This document shows, one piece after another, positions 11,680 to 22,669 of a stretch of 64,000 nt of DNA. The notes beneath the pieces were generated by a model, which was not told the DNA's origin, did not search any database, and saw only the letters and a list, made by a program, of their open reading frames with translations. The stretch spans positions 1,131,494-1,195,493 of the forward strand of contig JAJEKB010020989.1 of assembly GCA_022393335.1 (NCBI GenBank), read 5' to 3'. The stretch comes from Macrotrachela quadricornifera. Its lineage: Eukaryota > Rotifera > Eurotatoria > Philodinida > Philodinidae. The position numbers and the translations under genes are program-made. Within the stretch, counting starts at the first letter, position 1. Every line of letters begins with the position of its first letter.

Positions 11680-12450
11680 TATTGCTTAGAATTTCATCTG
11701 ACGATTGAAGTTTCTATCTAATGATTGTATATCACATGTTTTATTTGTTGGAATTATAATTCTTTGAATTGATTTTATATCTTGATAAAGCTTTCGATCA
11801 TTTTGTCCTGAGTAGGGATCAGATAAGAGTAAGTATTCTTTATCTACCGATGATACAAGGATTCCTCGCACCAATACCAAACTAATGATGATGGTAATTT
11901 ACCAGATTTTGAGCATGTGATAAGTACATTACTAGACTGAAATAAACACTTCTTAACTGTCTCTCCCATTTTTGCACCAGGTTCTTGTAGACATAAATAC
12001 ATTGAACCAACTAATCGTTTATCTAATGAAATTGTTGGTTGCATTGTTGGATTTAACTACACCGAAAGTATTTCGTTCTCCTTAATATGAAAGTGTCCTT
12101 CTGCAATATTATTATTTCTCAATTCCAACTCGATCGGTGTTTAATATTCTTGATTCTTTATATTTTGGAGACAGCTTCTTAAATCATTTTATCAACTCTT
12201 CTTCAGATTTAAGAATTTCATCAGCACTTAAAATTTCTCGTTTAGTAATGATATTTGTTATTTAACGAGAACATATGTTATACCTAGTTTTGAAGTTGTG
12301 ATTTTAAAATTCAAATGGTTGAAAATCATTTAAACCAACTTCTCTTGAATCTTTAACAGTCCAACGTTGAAGGCCAATATCATGAACTGGAAGATATTGT
12401 TCACGTGCTTCAACTAATTTTTGATAAACACATCTATTTCTTGTAATTTT
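11680..12450 (-). pseudogene. DDE transposase relic (Tc1/pogo-like superfamily)
   Basis: The minus strand encodes, in several frames broken by stops, the ordered remains of a DDE transposase. In order: VEAREQYLPVHDIGLQRW (N-terminal helical part), ILNTDRVGIEK (first catalytic-type Asp), QPTISLDKRLVGSMYLCLQE, NVLITCSKSGKLPSSLV, LLLSDPYSGQND (second Asp) and DIQSLDRNFNRQ (third acidic site). The order and spacing are those of a pogo/DDE_1-type enzyme. Stops and frame changes, for example between 12060 and 12300 and at about 11860, show it is dead. No terminal repeats were found around it. Confidence 0.75.
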
Positions 12451-13449
12451 TATCATATCGTTCTATTATTTTCTAAATATTTTTTAAATCTACTAGTATA
12501 ATTTTGATTTGGTAGAGTTTGAAATCGATGTCGAACAGATTTTCAAGTTCGACGATGTTTTTCTAATATGTTTTTTAATAAGCGGAATCGACCACGCGTC
12601 GCATAAAGTCAAGAGAAGTTTGCTAATTCATAATGTTCTTTCTTCAGATGAACTTGTACGCCATAATTACTTCCACTTTCCGTGTTCAGCAACTTCACGT
12701 TCTTCTTGTGAAGGTTTATTTAATGAATCATCATTCAAATTGACCGTATAGTTGAAAAGTTTTGACGCTTTTAAATTACTCTAGCGATTAATTTTTATTT
12801 TATAAATTAATACAGATTAACAGATTATACGAACCAATTATAAAAGTTTTCATAATTCCATTTTGCACTTACTAAGTCACCAGATGGCACATATAGTCAT
12901 CAATTTCGTTTCTTTTATCTTATATATACCTATTTTCTTTCACTTCGTATAGTAGCAAATAGTTTTCCATCGTTTAAAAGGTCATTTAAATGGACAAAAA
13001 ATAGGTTTTGTTAACTTATTCGATATGCTATCATCTGGGGCGATAAAAAGAATCCCTTTAAAAAAAAGAATTTTTTTCATAGAAAACTGGTTTTCAAAAA
13101 TCGGATCTTTGGAGGCCTATGCGGAGACATCAAGGTGATATTCAAAATTAGCAGAGTAAATAACATTATGTCCACTATATTTAATTAAAATATCGATTAA
13201 TCAGTTGTATTGATTTTCTCGTTAGTTTAAAAATCAATGCCAAAGATATTGGTCGAGATTGCTCATTCGATACATCTACACTATCTAAGTACTTTATTAT
13301 ATCTGTCTAGAAAAAAGTTTTGATAGCCTTTAAATTACCATGCCAGTCAAATTTAATTCGAGTTTTTGTCAAATCCAATTTCTCTTATTCAATTGTGATT
13401 TTCACAAAACTTTAAGACGTATAACAAACATTTCAAACTCTATAATTGA
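12451..13449. other. intergenic, no gene recognised
   Basis: About 1 kb between the transposase relic and the NHL gene. An 80-codon open frame (12509-12751) starts with a non-ATG codon and has no motif. Confidence 0.4.
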
Positions 13450-16228
13450 TTAACGTCGATTAAGTAAGAATTTCTGAACTCGATTATTTCCTTTATCTAC
13501 GACAATGAGATTTCCATGTCGATCGAATGATAAACCAGTTGGATTAATAAGTTGATTCGATTGTGTTCCCTCACCATTTGCACCAATAATAATAGTTCCT
13601 TCTGTTACTCCCTTGGGCCAACGCATTATTCGATGATTTAAAAGATCAGCTACATAAACAGTACCCAACTGATCAACCATTAAACCTTGTGAATATGCTA
13701 ATTGTGTCAGATTATTTCCCTTACCATTACCGGCAGCTACAATAATTCCTTCTTGAGCATTTTTCATCCACTTCATGACACGATTATTCCATTCGTCCGA
13801 GACATAGACGGAGTAATCATGATCGACGAAGACGCGAGTAGGATTATTTAGCTGATGAAGACCATCTCCTTCACAATTGCCACCTGCCACTAGTGTTCCT
13901 TCCTTATCTCCTATTCGCCATCGCCTCACTTCATCTTCATTGTAGTCAACTACATAAATAAATCCGAGATCATCGACCGTTAATCCGTAACAATGGATAT
14001 CTGAAATGATTGTTTCTCCATTTGTTCCATCTCGACGAGGCCATCGCACTACCCGCTTGTTACCCATATCACAGATGATGAGAGAATCTGTTTCCTTATC
14101 AACAGTTACATCTGTTGGATTAAACAACTGATTATTCTCATTTCCTCGTCCATTTCCACCAGCCACTATTTCTCCACTAGTTGCTCCAAACTTCCATTCC
14201 ATTATACGGTTATTGCTTTCATCAGCTATAAGAATGTTTTCATCATCATCAACATATAAACCTAATGGAAAATTCAGTTGATTCAATCCATCACCTTGTC
14301 CTTGACCTCCAGCTATAGTTATGCCATTCTGTGACCAAGTAGCATTTGGTAAAATCTCAATGATTGATGAAGATGCTAAAATGAAACAAAATATGATCAA
14401 TGTCATTGGTGGAAAGATTCAATGTTTATGGAAGGAGAAATTATTCGAATTTTGGTCATTTAACAAAGAAGAATGATTCGCTTAAGTATTGATAATGAAG
14501 ATTGATGTTGGTAATAGAAAGTGAAAGAAAAACTTAGGAGGAGAAAAGACAAATTCTAAAGATCACAATGATAGCTAGAGAAAGAGTAAACTACTTGTGA
14601 AAAATATTCTCCTTTTCCAATAAATTGAAGAATCATCCATTTCTAATGAAAACAATTATTTATCTTGATTAAGAAGTTTTCATTCTTTGTTTGTAACATA
14701 CTCATTTGATGGAGAAAACTGTTGCCTGACTTATAAAAAACCTTATTTTATGATAAATCTGTTTGATAGAGTGGTAAAAATTATAGCATGCGAATATTTG
14801 AGTATAATTGGCAGACATTTTCATATTTTCTAAAGCAATTCGTTCCATTGTATTTCGAACACAATTCTAACCTGCCAAATTACATCCAAGCAAAAAAAAA
14901 CACGACTTTATGAAGATTGTAATACAGAACTTCAATATTTTTAATACTATTGACATGATTGAACCAATATCAATTGATAATCATTGTATCTGATAGTGCA
15001 ACTTCAATTGATACAAATTATCCCACTGATAAAAATAAATAATTATCTATACTACCACCCGATAAAATCTTTTTCTCGATCATTTAATGTTAATTTTTCA
15101 AATTAGTTTGTTTTTAACTGTTTTTCTAGGTTAATATGATCTATTTCTTATTGCTTTGGACTTTCCATTGTCTTAATTCATATATAATATTAAATGAATG
15201 AGAATCTTTCTCGTTACTCATGATATCAAATGAAATATAGTCCTTCTTCATTTAAGACGAAACTCGGTAATTGTAAGAATAAAAATGAAAGCAATTATCG
15301 TTCTTTCTTATTTTTCTATTTTTAAGAGTTGGAAGTACTCACGCGTTATTGTACTAGCCATGATCGTAGTTGTTGTAGTATTTGTTGCTATTTTTCAAAA
15401 TAAAATATTTTTATTAACAAACATTTTTAAAATGTAGATTTATGATCAAGTATTTTATGAGATATATAACTAAATTAACGTTATTTTCAGATTATGTCTC
15501 AATAGTTATTGAGAAAAAGATTAATCAGAACACTGAAATTTTATTTATCCAATAAATTGATCAAATTTCTAACATTTATCATCATAAAAATGGTTTTGGA
15601 AGTGTATTTTTTCTTTCTTTTCTATTTTAATTCTCTCCTTTGTGTTTTGAAAAAAGTGATGCAGATTTTAGTGGCATATGTGTCGATAATCATGTCATTC
15701 TCTTATTCTTTTCTATATAAGAGTATGTTCCATGTGAAATATTCACAACTGGATATAGCAAATGCCGCACCAAACATTATTATCGAAAGTAATGGGAATA
15801 CTATTTCTCTACTTTAGAATTACAGTCATATATGGAAATGCTGAATCAAGGTTCATTTGACATCGTTTGAATATTGCAAACAATTTTTTTTGTTTCAAGA
15901 ATCTTTAGCCATCCTTTTCAGCATAAAAGAAGCTTCATGACAAATCTTTACTTACTTGATATTAATGGACATATTCGTTGATCAATCATTGACAATGGAT
16001 AACAAACAGGATGTGAAAAACATCGAGGATGACGAACACATATATGATTAGGTTGATAGCAAATGTTATTTGACGATAAACATGAAACAAGTTCAGAACA
16101 AGTTAAATAAAGAAAAGCACAAATGCCAGTATTATTATCACCTTCAATATGAAAACAACCACAAGCAATATTCGTTGAACATTGATTATATTGAGATATT
16201 CCACGACATACTTGACAATTAATTTCAA
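13450..16228 (-). CDS. Cys-rich / Thr-stalk / NHL beta-propeller surface protein (5' end unresolved)
   Basis: Three exons can be joined. 15956-16228: 91-codon Cys-rich module beginning EINCQVCRG and ending ICPLIS. 15343-15387: a 45-nt microexon coding TTNTTTTTIMASTIT. 13450-14375: NHL exon. All junctions are GT-AG and all phase 1, and the joined frame stays open to the stop. The NHL part holds about six blades, each with an AGGNGxGxxxxQLxxP core and a YVADxxNxRIMRW-type strand, enough for a beta-propeller that binds protein or carbohydrate ligands. The apparent start MTLIIFCFILA upstream of SSSIIEILP is the polypyrimidine tract and AG of the 967-bp intron, not a signal peptide. An upstream exon near 16320-16500 (FYSNASHDRK, NSLFYSYSF) may be the 5' continuation, but its phase does not join cleanly, so the true start is open. 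Confidence 0.82.
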
Positions 16229-16825
16229 CTAATGGTATATATTAGTTTAATAGATAAACACATTAAATAAAAGAAAATTCAAACCTGTTAGACTTAAATA
16301 CAAAATTATATAATAATTAAATTCAAATATAAATAAATTTGAATTACCTGGAAAGAATAACTATAAAATAAAGAATTACTTTTTCGATCATGACTTGCAT
16401 TCGAATAAAACATAATCATCATCATACTTAGGTTTTTTTTATTTCTAATATACAACTGGAATTGTTCCCATCCTTGGAAATACACAATATTAACTTTCAA
16501 TAGATGAAAGTCACATAACTGCATTCAATGATTTCTAATATACTTAATTTTTTATTTATAACTTTGTATGATATACATGGGGCACTAGAAAAGTTTTTTC
16601 GCCCGACTCTTCTAAAAGCCTCAGTTTGAGTTCAAGTATTCTGTTATAATGCTTAGATATATTTAGGATTATATACGAAATTTCAGAGTTCTAAATCTTG
16701 TACTTTGTCGTAATCTATCATTTCTTTTATGTGAGTGACGTGCAATTTTCTATACGCTACGTAATGCGTGACTTGTAATAAAAGACAGAACTTTGAATTT
16801 GATATTCTGATTTTAAAAAAGATTT
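16229..16825. other. possible 5' exon of the NHL gene; degraded flank
   Basis: Minus-strand open frame 16306-16524 includes GWEQFQLYIRNKKNLS and HDRKSNSLFYSYSF ending at a GTAATT donor, resembling the segment that precedes the Cys-rich module in related rotifer proteins. The phase (0 against the required 1) does not match the next exon, so I leave it unjoined. Further up, nothing is recognised before the MITE. Confidence 0.35.
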
Positions 16826-17288
16826 GATTAAAATAAAACAAAATATACCAGATGATGCAGCGTGAGAAACTACAATCTACAATATAAAGAGGATGTTGAT
16901 TATGTACTTTTTCTTACAAAATAAACAGTTTTCTGGGCAAACAATTCTCAACGTTGAGATAGATAGTTCAGAGAGCTTTGCTTTTATTTTTAAAATGGAA
17001 AAGGACACAATTAGCATAAGGTTTTTATTGTAGATTGTAGAGCACTTCACATTGCATCTTTCACCATGTTCTATTTTTTGCAAAGAAAATGTTTTGAGTG
17101 ATAAAAGGATGAAATACGAAAAAAGAACGCTTTCGTTCATGTAGAATTTTTGGAGTCTAGAAAATTGGTCATTCAGAATTTTGCTTTTTCTTAATGACAA
17201 GGGTTGCATACATAATATAAATTGTTCTTCACAAATTGTAGAGTTTTTCACGCTGCAGCATGTGGTATATTTTGTTTTTTGTTTAATC
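16826..17288. mobile_element. MITE, family with GCAGCGTGAAAA ends
   Basis: Terminal inverted repeats of about 60 bp with some mismatches: left end GATTAAAATAAAACAAAATA then TACCAGATGATGCAGCGTGA; right end is its reverse complement at 17225-17288. The roughly 340-bp interior has no transposase. Relatives sit at 19510-19970 (inside the long-TIR element) and 58937-59176. No clear target duplication was found. Confidence 0.75.
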
Positions 17289-17366
17289 GGTTAGCTACGG
17301 GACTAATTTTTTAAATAGAATTTTACACACAACGTTGCAAATGCCGAAATCCATATATATTTATTC

Positions 17367-17570
17367 TTAAAGGTTTTGTAAAGTATGGAAATCTGTAAAA
17401 CAATCACTAAGGCATAAGCCTACATCATACTCCGTACATTGATAGTATGAGAGCACGTCTTTTCTTTTCGGACGGCTCACAGTGTTGCTGCAGACAAAGC
17501 ATTTTCTCCTAAGTGTTAACTGTGTGTCTGTAGCTGGAATCAGCAAGAGAAAGTGTCTTACAATTAACAT
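17367..17570 (-). pseudogene. piggyBac transposase C-terminal zinc-binding fragment
   Basis: The reading frame RRKCFVCSNTVSRPKRKDV followed by QCTEYDVGLCLSDCFTDFHT matches the Cys-rich C-terminal domain of piggyBac transposases (CxxC, C, C...C, FHTL). The catalytic domain is absent. It abuts the glutamate-receptor pseudogene upstream in its own orientation. A similar tail occurs at 54360-54560 in the other piggyBac relic. Confidence 0.75.
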
Positions 17571-17589
17571 ATGAACGCATCATCACATG

Positions 17590-19261
17590 GTTATCATGTT
17601 TTTAAAACAGATACAAGATAACAATAATAATGCAGAAAATGTGAAAGACGATAGACTTGCTGATTTCTTGCACAAATGTTGTCATCACAATCAGGTATCA
17701 TATGTGATACTCCCGTAGCCAACCGGTTAAAGAACCAGATGAAAGAAGTGATTGATCTCTTAAAGCTTCATTTTCTTATCGTTCTAATAAACAGACTAAA
17801 ACAGCTGTATAAATACAAGCTGCTAAAAATGCTAATCAAAGATTAAGTGAAAATGGTTTTAAGTATGAGAGAAGATCGATATTAAGAGAAGATGTCTGTC
17901 GAACAATGACACGCATAGAATTATCAAATATTGCCTCTTCTTTTAGCAGATACAGTTACATCTCCTATGACAATATCATAAGATCCATCTGCAACTGCTC
18001 TAACCATACCACCATAAGTTTCATTATATGGTGCTAAAATAATTTCAGGAATAAATCCAATACGAATTTTTAAAATATCAATCAAATCAAGTACAAATCC
18101 ACTTAAATTCATAGATTTTTATCCAACTTTATCTGTAATCATTGTAAATGGAATTGATTCAATAATACCAATTCGTAAATTAACACCAGAAAGTCCAGCA
18201 ATACCAGTAGGTGATATTAAAGAATTACCTGGCCATACAATACTATTACTTTGATTTAATAATATCCATTCATTAAATTCAGACCATACTAAAACTGATA
18301 AAAATTCTAGATTCTTTGTTGATAATTGAATATTTTTAACAATATAATAAGTACCATTAATTCTATCTGTAATATTAGAACTAAATTGTATTGGACCTGA
18401 TATACCAAGAAATTCAATTGTATTAATCATATTAAATAATGAATTTATATTTTGATAATAATCCATAAAATAAAATGAAGCATTTATTATTGATAGACAT
18501 GAAATTGAATTACTGATATTTGTTGAACAAAGTTGTTTTAATGATTGAATTAATGACCCTGTAGCATCAGATGCAAAAAGTGCATAATTATCAACTTGTG
18601 TCGATCCAAGAAATATTTCTAGTTCATATTTCTTCCAAATATCATATGCACCATTTAATAATGTTATATTTATTGATACATTGACAATATTTCCAATAAT
18701 AGGTTCTAAACTAAGTATTCCAATTAATTTGTGATATGATGTTTTATTGAAAGAATTTAATGAAATACGTGAACTTAATATCTATAAAAATTGTGGACCT
18801 TAATATATCATTATCAATTGCCTGTTGTAAAATAGAAGATATTTAAATTATATTTGTCCATACTAATACAATTCGAGTTGAAATATTTAATAAAGTACTT
18901 TTTAAGTAATTACGAAAACTAAATGTCATAATATCAAATGTTAATGTTTCGCTTACTGTTAAACCGTTATTATTAAATGTTTTGATAATTGCATCTGCAT
19001 CACCAGATCCAAATACATCATTTTGATAGATAACAATGCATGATGTCCATTTAAATCGAATAAATAATTTTACAATTGATAATGCAGCTGCATTACCTGA
19101 TGGAACTGTCCGATAAAATGAAGGATAAATATTTCTATTAGATAACTCACGATCAGTTGCACCATAAGATATTGTAAGAATACCAACTGATTTAGAAAAA
19201 GGAGCTATAATATGAGCTTCTCTTGATAATACTGGATCCACAATACCAATGATATTTGAAT
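17590..19261 (-). pseudogene. ionotropic glutamate receptor-like pseudogene
   Basis: Reading down the minus strand: a Venus-flytrap ligand-binding (ANF-receptor) lobe (GIVDPVLSREAHIIAPFSKS, FIRFKWTSCIVIYQNDVFGS), a linker (EFLGISGPIQFSSNITDRIN), the S1 glutamate-binding lobe (LRIGIIESIPFTMIT, GGMVRAVADGSYDIVIGDVT) and the start of the first membrane segment (SLNIDLLSYLKPFSLNL). This order is that of ionotropic glutamate receptors. The frame is broken by a stop after TDKVG (about 18118), by shifts near 18780-18840 and 17935, and by further stops in the membrane part. The 5' end stops exactly at the TA flank of the long-TIR element; the pore and S2 lobe are missing downstream. Clearly dead. Confidence 0.8.
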
Positions 19262-19263
19262 TA

Positions 19264-20227
19264 CTTAGGGGTACCTAAAAGTAATGGCGAAGGTATCTTA
19301 TTTTCTTATAGGAACCTTCAGGAAATTTTCCGTTTATGTGAGATGATAGAGAAAACGATGCTTTATTTTTCTATGCTATTCGATCACTTTTCAGCTAATA
19401 ACATGATAAAAAAATTTTGATAGAAACTGTTTTTGTTGAAAACTTAACTATCAGTTGAAGCAGATCAAACGACTACACTTTGCATTTGAGTCGTCAGTAA
19501 CTTAACACGTTGTCTTAGAAAATAAAACGTATCACAATTCGCAGCGTGAAAAGCTCTACAATTTATATAAAACCGCTTATTTTATAGTTGCACCTTTTGT
19601 TTTCAAAATGAACAAAATTTCTAGCCAAAAATTTTCGATCGTACGAAAGTGCTAAATTTTTGGCATAGGATAAGTTCATTTTTGGTTATTTCATTCTTTT
19701 ATCATCTAATATCTTTTATTGAAAAAAAAACAAATTATATCATAAGATGCAGTATGAAAAGCTCTACAATCTACAAAGTAAAGCTTATTTTAATTGTTTG
19801 CTTCTTGGTTTCAAAATAACCAAAATTTTAAGCAAACAGTTTTCTCTGTCTCAACAAACAATTTTTTTCTGTATAAAGAGAAATTTCTATTTTCTTATTT
19901 CAGTTATAAAACAAGCGGTCTCATGTAAATTGTAGAGCTTTTCACGCTGCAAATTGTGATACGTTTTATTTTCTAAGAAAACGTGTTAAGTTACTGACGA
20001 CTCAAATGCAAAGTGTAGTCGTTTGATCTGCTTCAACTGATAGTTAAGTTTTCAACAAAAACAGTTTCTATCAAAATTTTTTTATCATGTTATTAGTTGA
20101 AGAGTGATCAAATAGCATGGAAAAATAAAGCGTCGTTTTCTCTATCATCTCACATAAACGGAATATTTCCTGAAGGTTCCTATAAGAAAATAAGATCCCT
20201 CCGCCACTACTTTTGGATACCCCTAAG
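19264..20227. mobile_element. 964-bp non-autonomous element with ~310-bp inverted repeats
   Basis: Left arm 19264-19565 and right arm 19915-20227 are long inverted repeats with only scattered mismatches, both beginning CTTAGGGGTA. Both ends are flanked by TA (19262-19263, 20228-20229), as for Tc1/mariner-type insertions. The inner edge of each arm carries the GCAGCGTGAAAAGCTCTACA motif of the MITE family. No transposase is encoded. It sits at the 5' break of the glutamate-receptor pseudogene. Confidence 0.88.
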
Positions 20228-20229
20228 TA

Positions 20230-22669
20230 CAATGTAGTGCAAAATATATGTAGAAGTGGTATCAATTGAAAAAAATTCGATAAGAATTTGTTTCGGAAGA
20301 ACTTGTATGGTAGATTTAATTCGTCCAGAATCACATTGTTTCATAGTAATTTACAAGTAGAATACTGATTTTAATGAAGACTTGTATTAAAAATTGAATA
20401 ATGATACAAAACTAAACATGTTGACCTATGTATTTTTGTTTCTTTTTTTTTAATTTTGTTGATAGAAAAGGAGCGAGATAATCATAATTTATTCGTAATT
20501 TCCAAAAGAATTCAAAACTTCCATCTAGCAATTAAAACTTTCAGCCAAATAATAATCTTTTAATAAAGATCAAAAAATGATTTTTACTGAACAACATTGT
20601 CGTGAACTTTTCTAGAGTGCCAGTACGTTGAAGCAAACGCTTTTTTTTATTGAAAGATGGATATTTTGATGTTCTACGGGAATGTGTTAAATGTATCCTA
20701 AGTTCTTGTCAAATGGAGACGCAACGGTAACAAAAAGATAGAAAATAGTATGAAAAACATTTATCCTTTTGGATGCAGTGTTATATGATGTAGTTTTAAA
20801 TAATCTTTTCAATCTTCATAAACATAGAATAGTCGATCTACTAAAGTTATTAAAAAGTAAATATACTCTTTCTAATGCAAGATATATCACATTTTTATTA
20901 GTCTTTCTAATTTCTCTAAGTTTTATATTGAAAAATGAATTAGAATTGTTTTAATCTTCATATTCTTCTGAAGTTTGCCGAACTCTGTCAACTAGTAGGA
21001 AATATCTATAGTTCGACTACTTGAAGGCCTCAGTAAGACACTTGATTTTTTTCTTCTACGTTTTCGCCGAAATCAATTTAACTTTCACTCAGATTTTTAG
21101 TTCATAGTGATATAATAGTATTTTATTATGCGATGGAACATTGCATGAAAATCTGTTTTTCTCTATGAAGGTTAAGAAAAAAGTCAAGCTTTCTAGTTGG
21201 ACTTTTAATTAATTGGCTTTTAATAAAAATATATGAAAATTAATATTTAGCTTCATTGTAACGACTTAAACATTATGAGACTACGTTCAATTTAGAGAAA
21301 AATGTAAGACATGAAATCCACAGTCATGATTCACAAAATGAAGGAAATTTTCCATGACTTCGGTGCATTTGAAACATTTTACTTTTGTACGATAATTCTA
21401 ATAATTCTTTAGAAAACTATATATTTCAATTGACTTGCATGAAAATATTTTTCTAATTTCTCACATGCAAGAGTGCATCGCGCACTCTACGAAAAAACCT
21501 TTTTCGAAAAGTATTCAGGGTTCTTAAGGCGAATTTTTGGCAAAAACTTGAAGCTGAAAGAAAAACGGTCTTTTGACTTTCTACAATTTTCAAGCGAAAA
21601 CTATCAGTGTATAGATAACTAGCGATGCTCATTCCAAATTTCGACAGAAGAGCGCTCATTGCGGTTTAACGAACTTCAGTTTGACTGCTTTAATGAAATC
21701 AAGAAACTTTTAGGCCTTAATAAGCTAATGTTTGGAGAGATCTGTTCAATTGTCTAGAAACTACAAAGTTTCGACAAAAGAAATTGTAAAGTAGAAAATC
21801 GTTTCTTGCCTAATATTAAAATTTTTACCCAAGAAAGCTACCGAAGACATCTCAGAAAAGTGGGAAAAGTAATTTCTGTTTAGATCCGTCATTTGAAAAT
21901 CAGATTTTTCAGAAATGGAACCAAAGAAAACCTAAGGGCTTAAACCATTGTCATATTCGGATTCAGCATACTCGATTACCTATTTTTCACAAGTTTTAGG
22001 GGAAAAGCGATGAGACAGTTAGTGTCCTTTCCTCGTTAGATGAAATGTTCCTAAAAAGTGAAATCGAAAATGATATAAATATGCTTTGAACAATCATGAA
22101 ATTGTTGATCTCTTATGCTATGACGATTGTTAAAGCTACTAAAAGACACGAAAAGATTTTGATAAATATAGTTTTATGAAGCAAATCTTGTCCCTTTTAT
22201 TCGTATAAAACAGAAGCACTGTTGATGAAGCTTTTTCATAGTGAAATACTTCGATGAACAAAGAACAATTATTTGTTGATAAGCACTAAAACTTTTTTAG
22301 CCGCTTAAGATTGACTTCTTTAAAGTGTACTTTTCGAAAAATTAATAAGATTTATATTGAAAGCGCAAGAATGTCAAATTATTGAATATATGTGTTTATG
22401 CTCTTTCAAGCTAGTTATATTGTTTTAAAGCGAAAACGTTTTTCAGTAACCGATGTTGGCCAAAACTTTATGGTCTCTATATTAAAGAGAAAGTTTTTCG
22501 TATTGTGTAATTAAAGTAAGTTTTGACGAAAGTCTTTCGATAGCGAAGTAAAATTGAAGGATAATATGTCCATATACGGCTACTTAGTATAGGCTATAAT
22601 ATGTTATAGTCACTAAAAAAGCAAATTAATGTTAATGTTATTGTTGAGAATGATATTTGCAATTTTTGT
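20230..22669. other. intergenic, no gene recognised
   Basis: 2.4 kb of AT-rich sequence without a convincing open frame (longest 60-80 codons, no motif). A short TTTTCTAGAGTGCC near 20606 resembles, in inverted form, GGGGCACTAGAAAAG at 16577 and may be a transposon-end relic. Nothing else is seen. Confidence 0.4.

Noticed and set aside
14376..14406. Signal peptide MTLIIFCFILA of the NHL protein
   Set aside because: It coincides with a polypyrimidine tract and AG acceptor, and a phase-matched Thr-rich exon lies upstream; read as intron, not coding.
15509..15817. 102-codon plus-strand ORF
   Set aside because: It lies in the intron between the Thr microexon and the Cys-rich exon, is hydrophobic low complexity, and has no motif.
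20071..20334. 87-codon minus-strand ORF
   Set aside because: It lies mostly in the right arm of the long-TIR element and has no protein motif.
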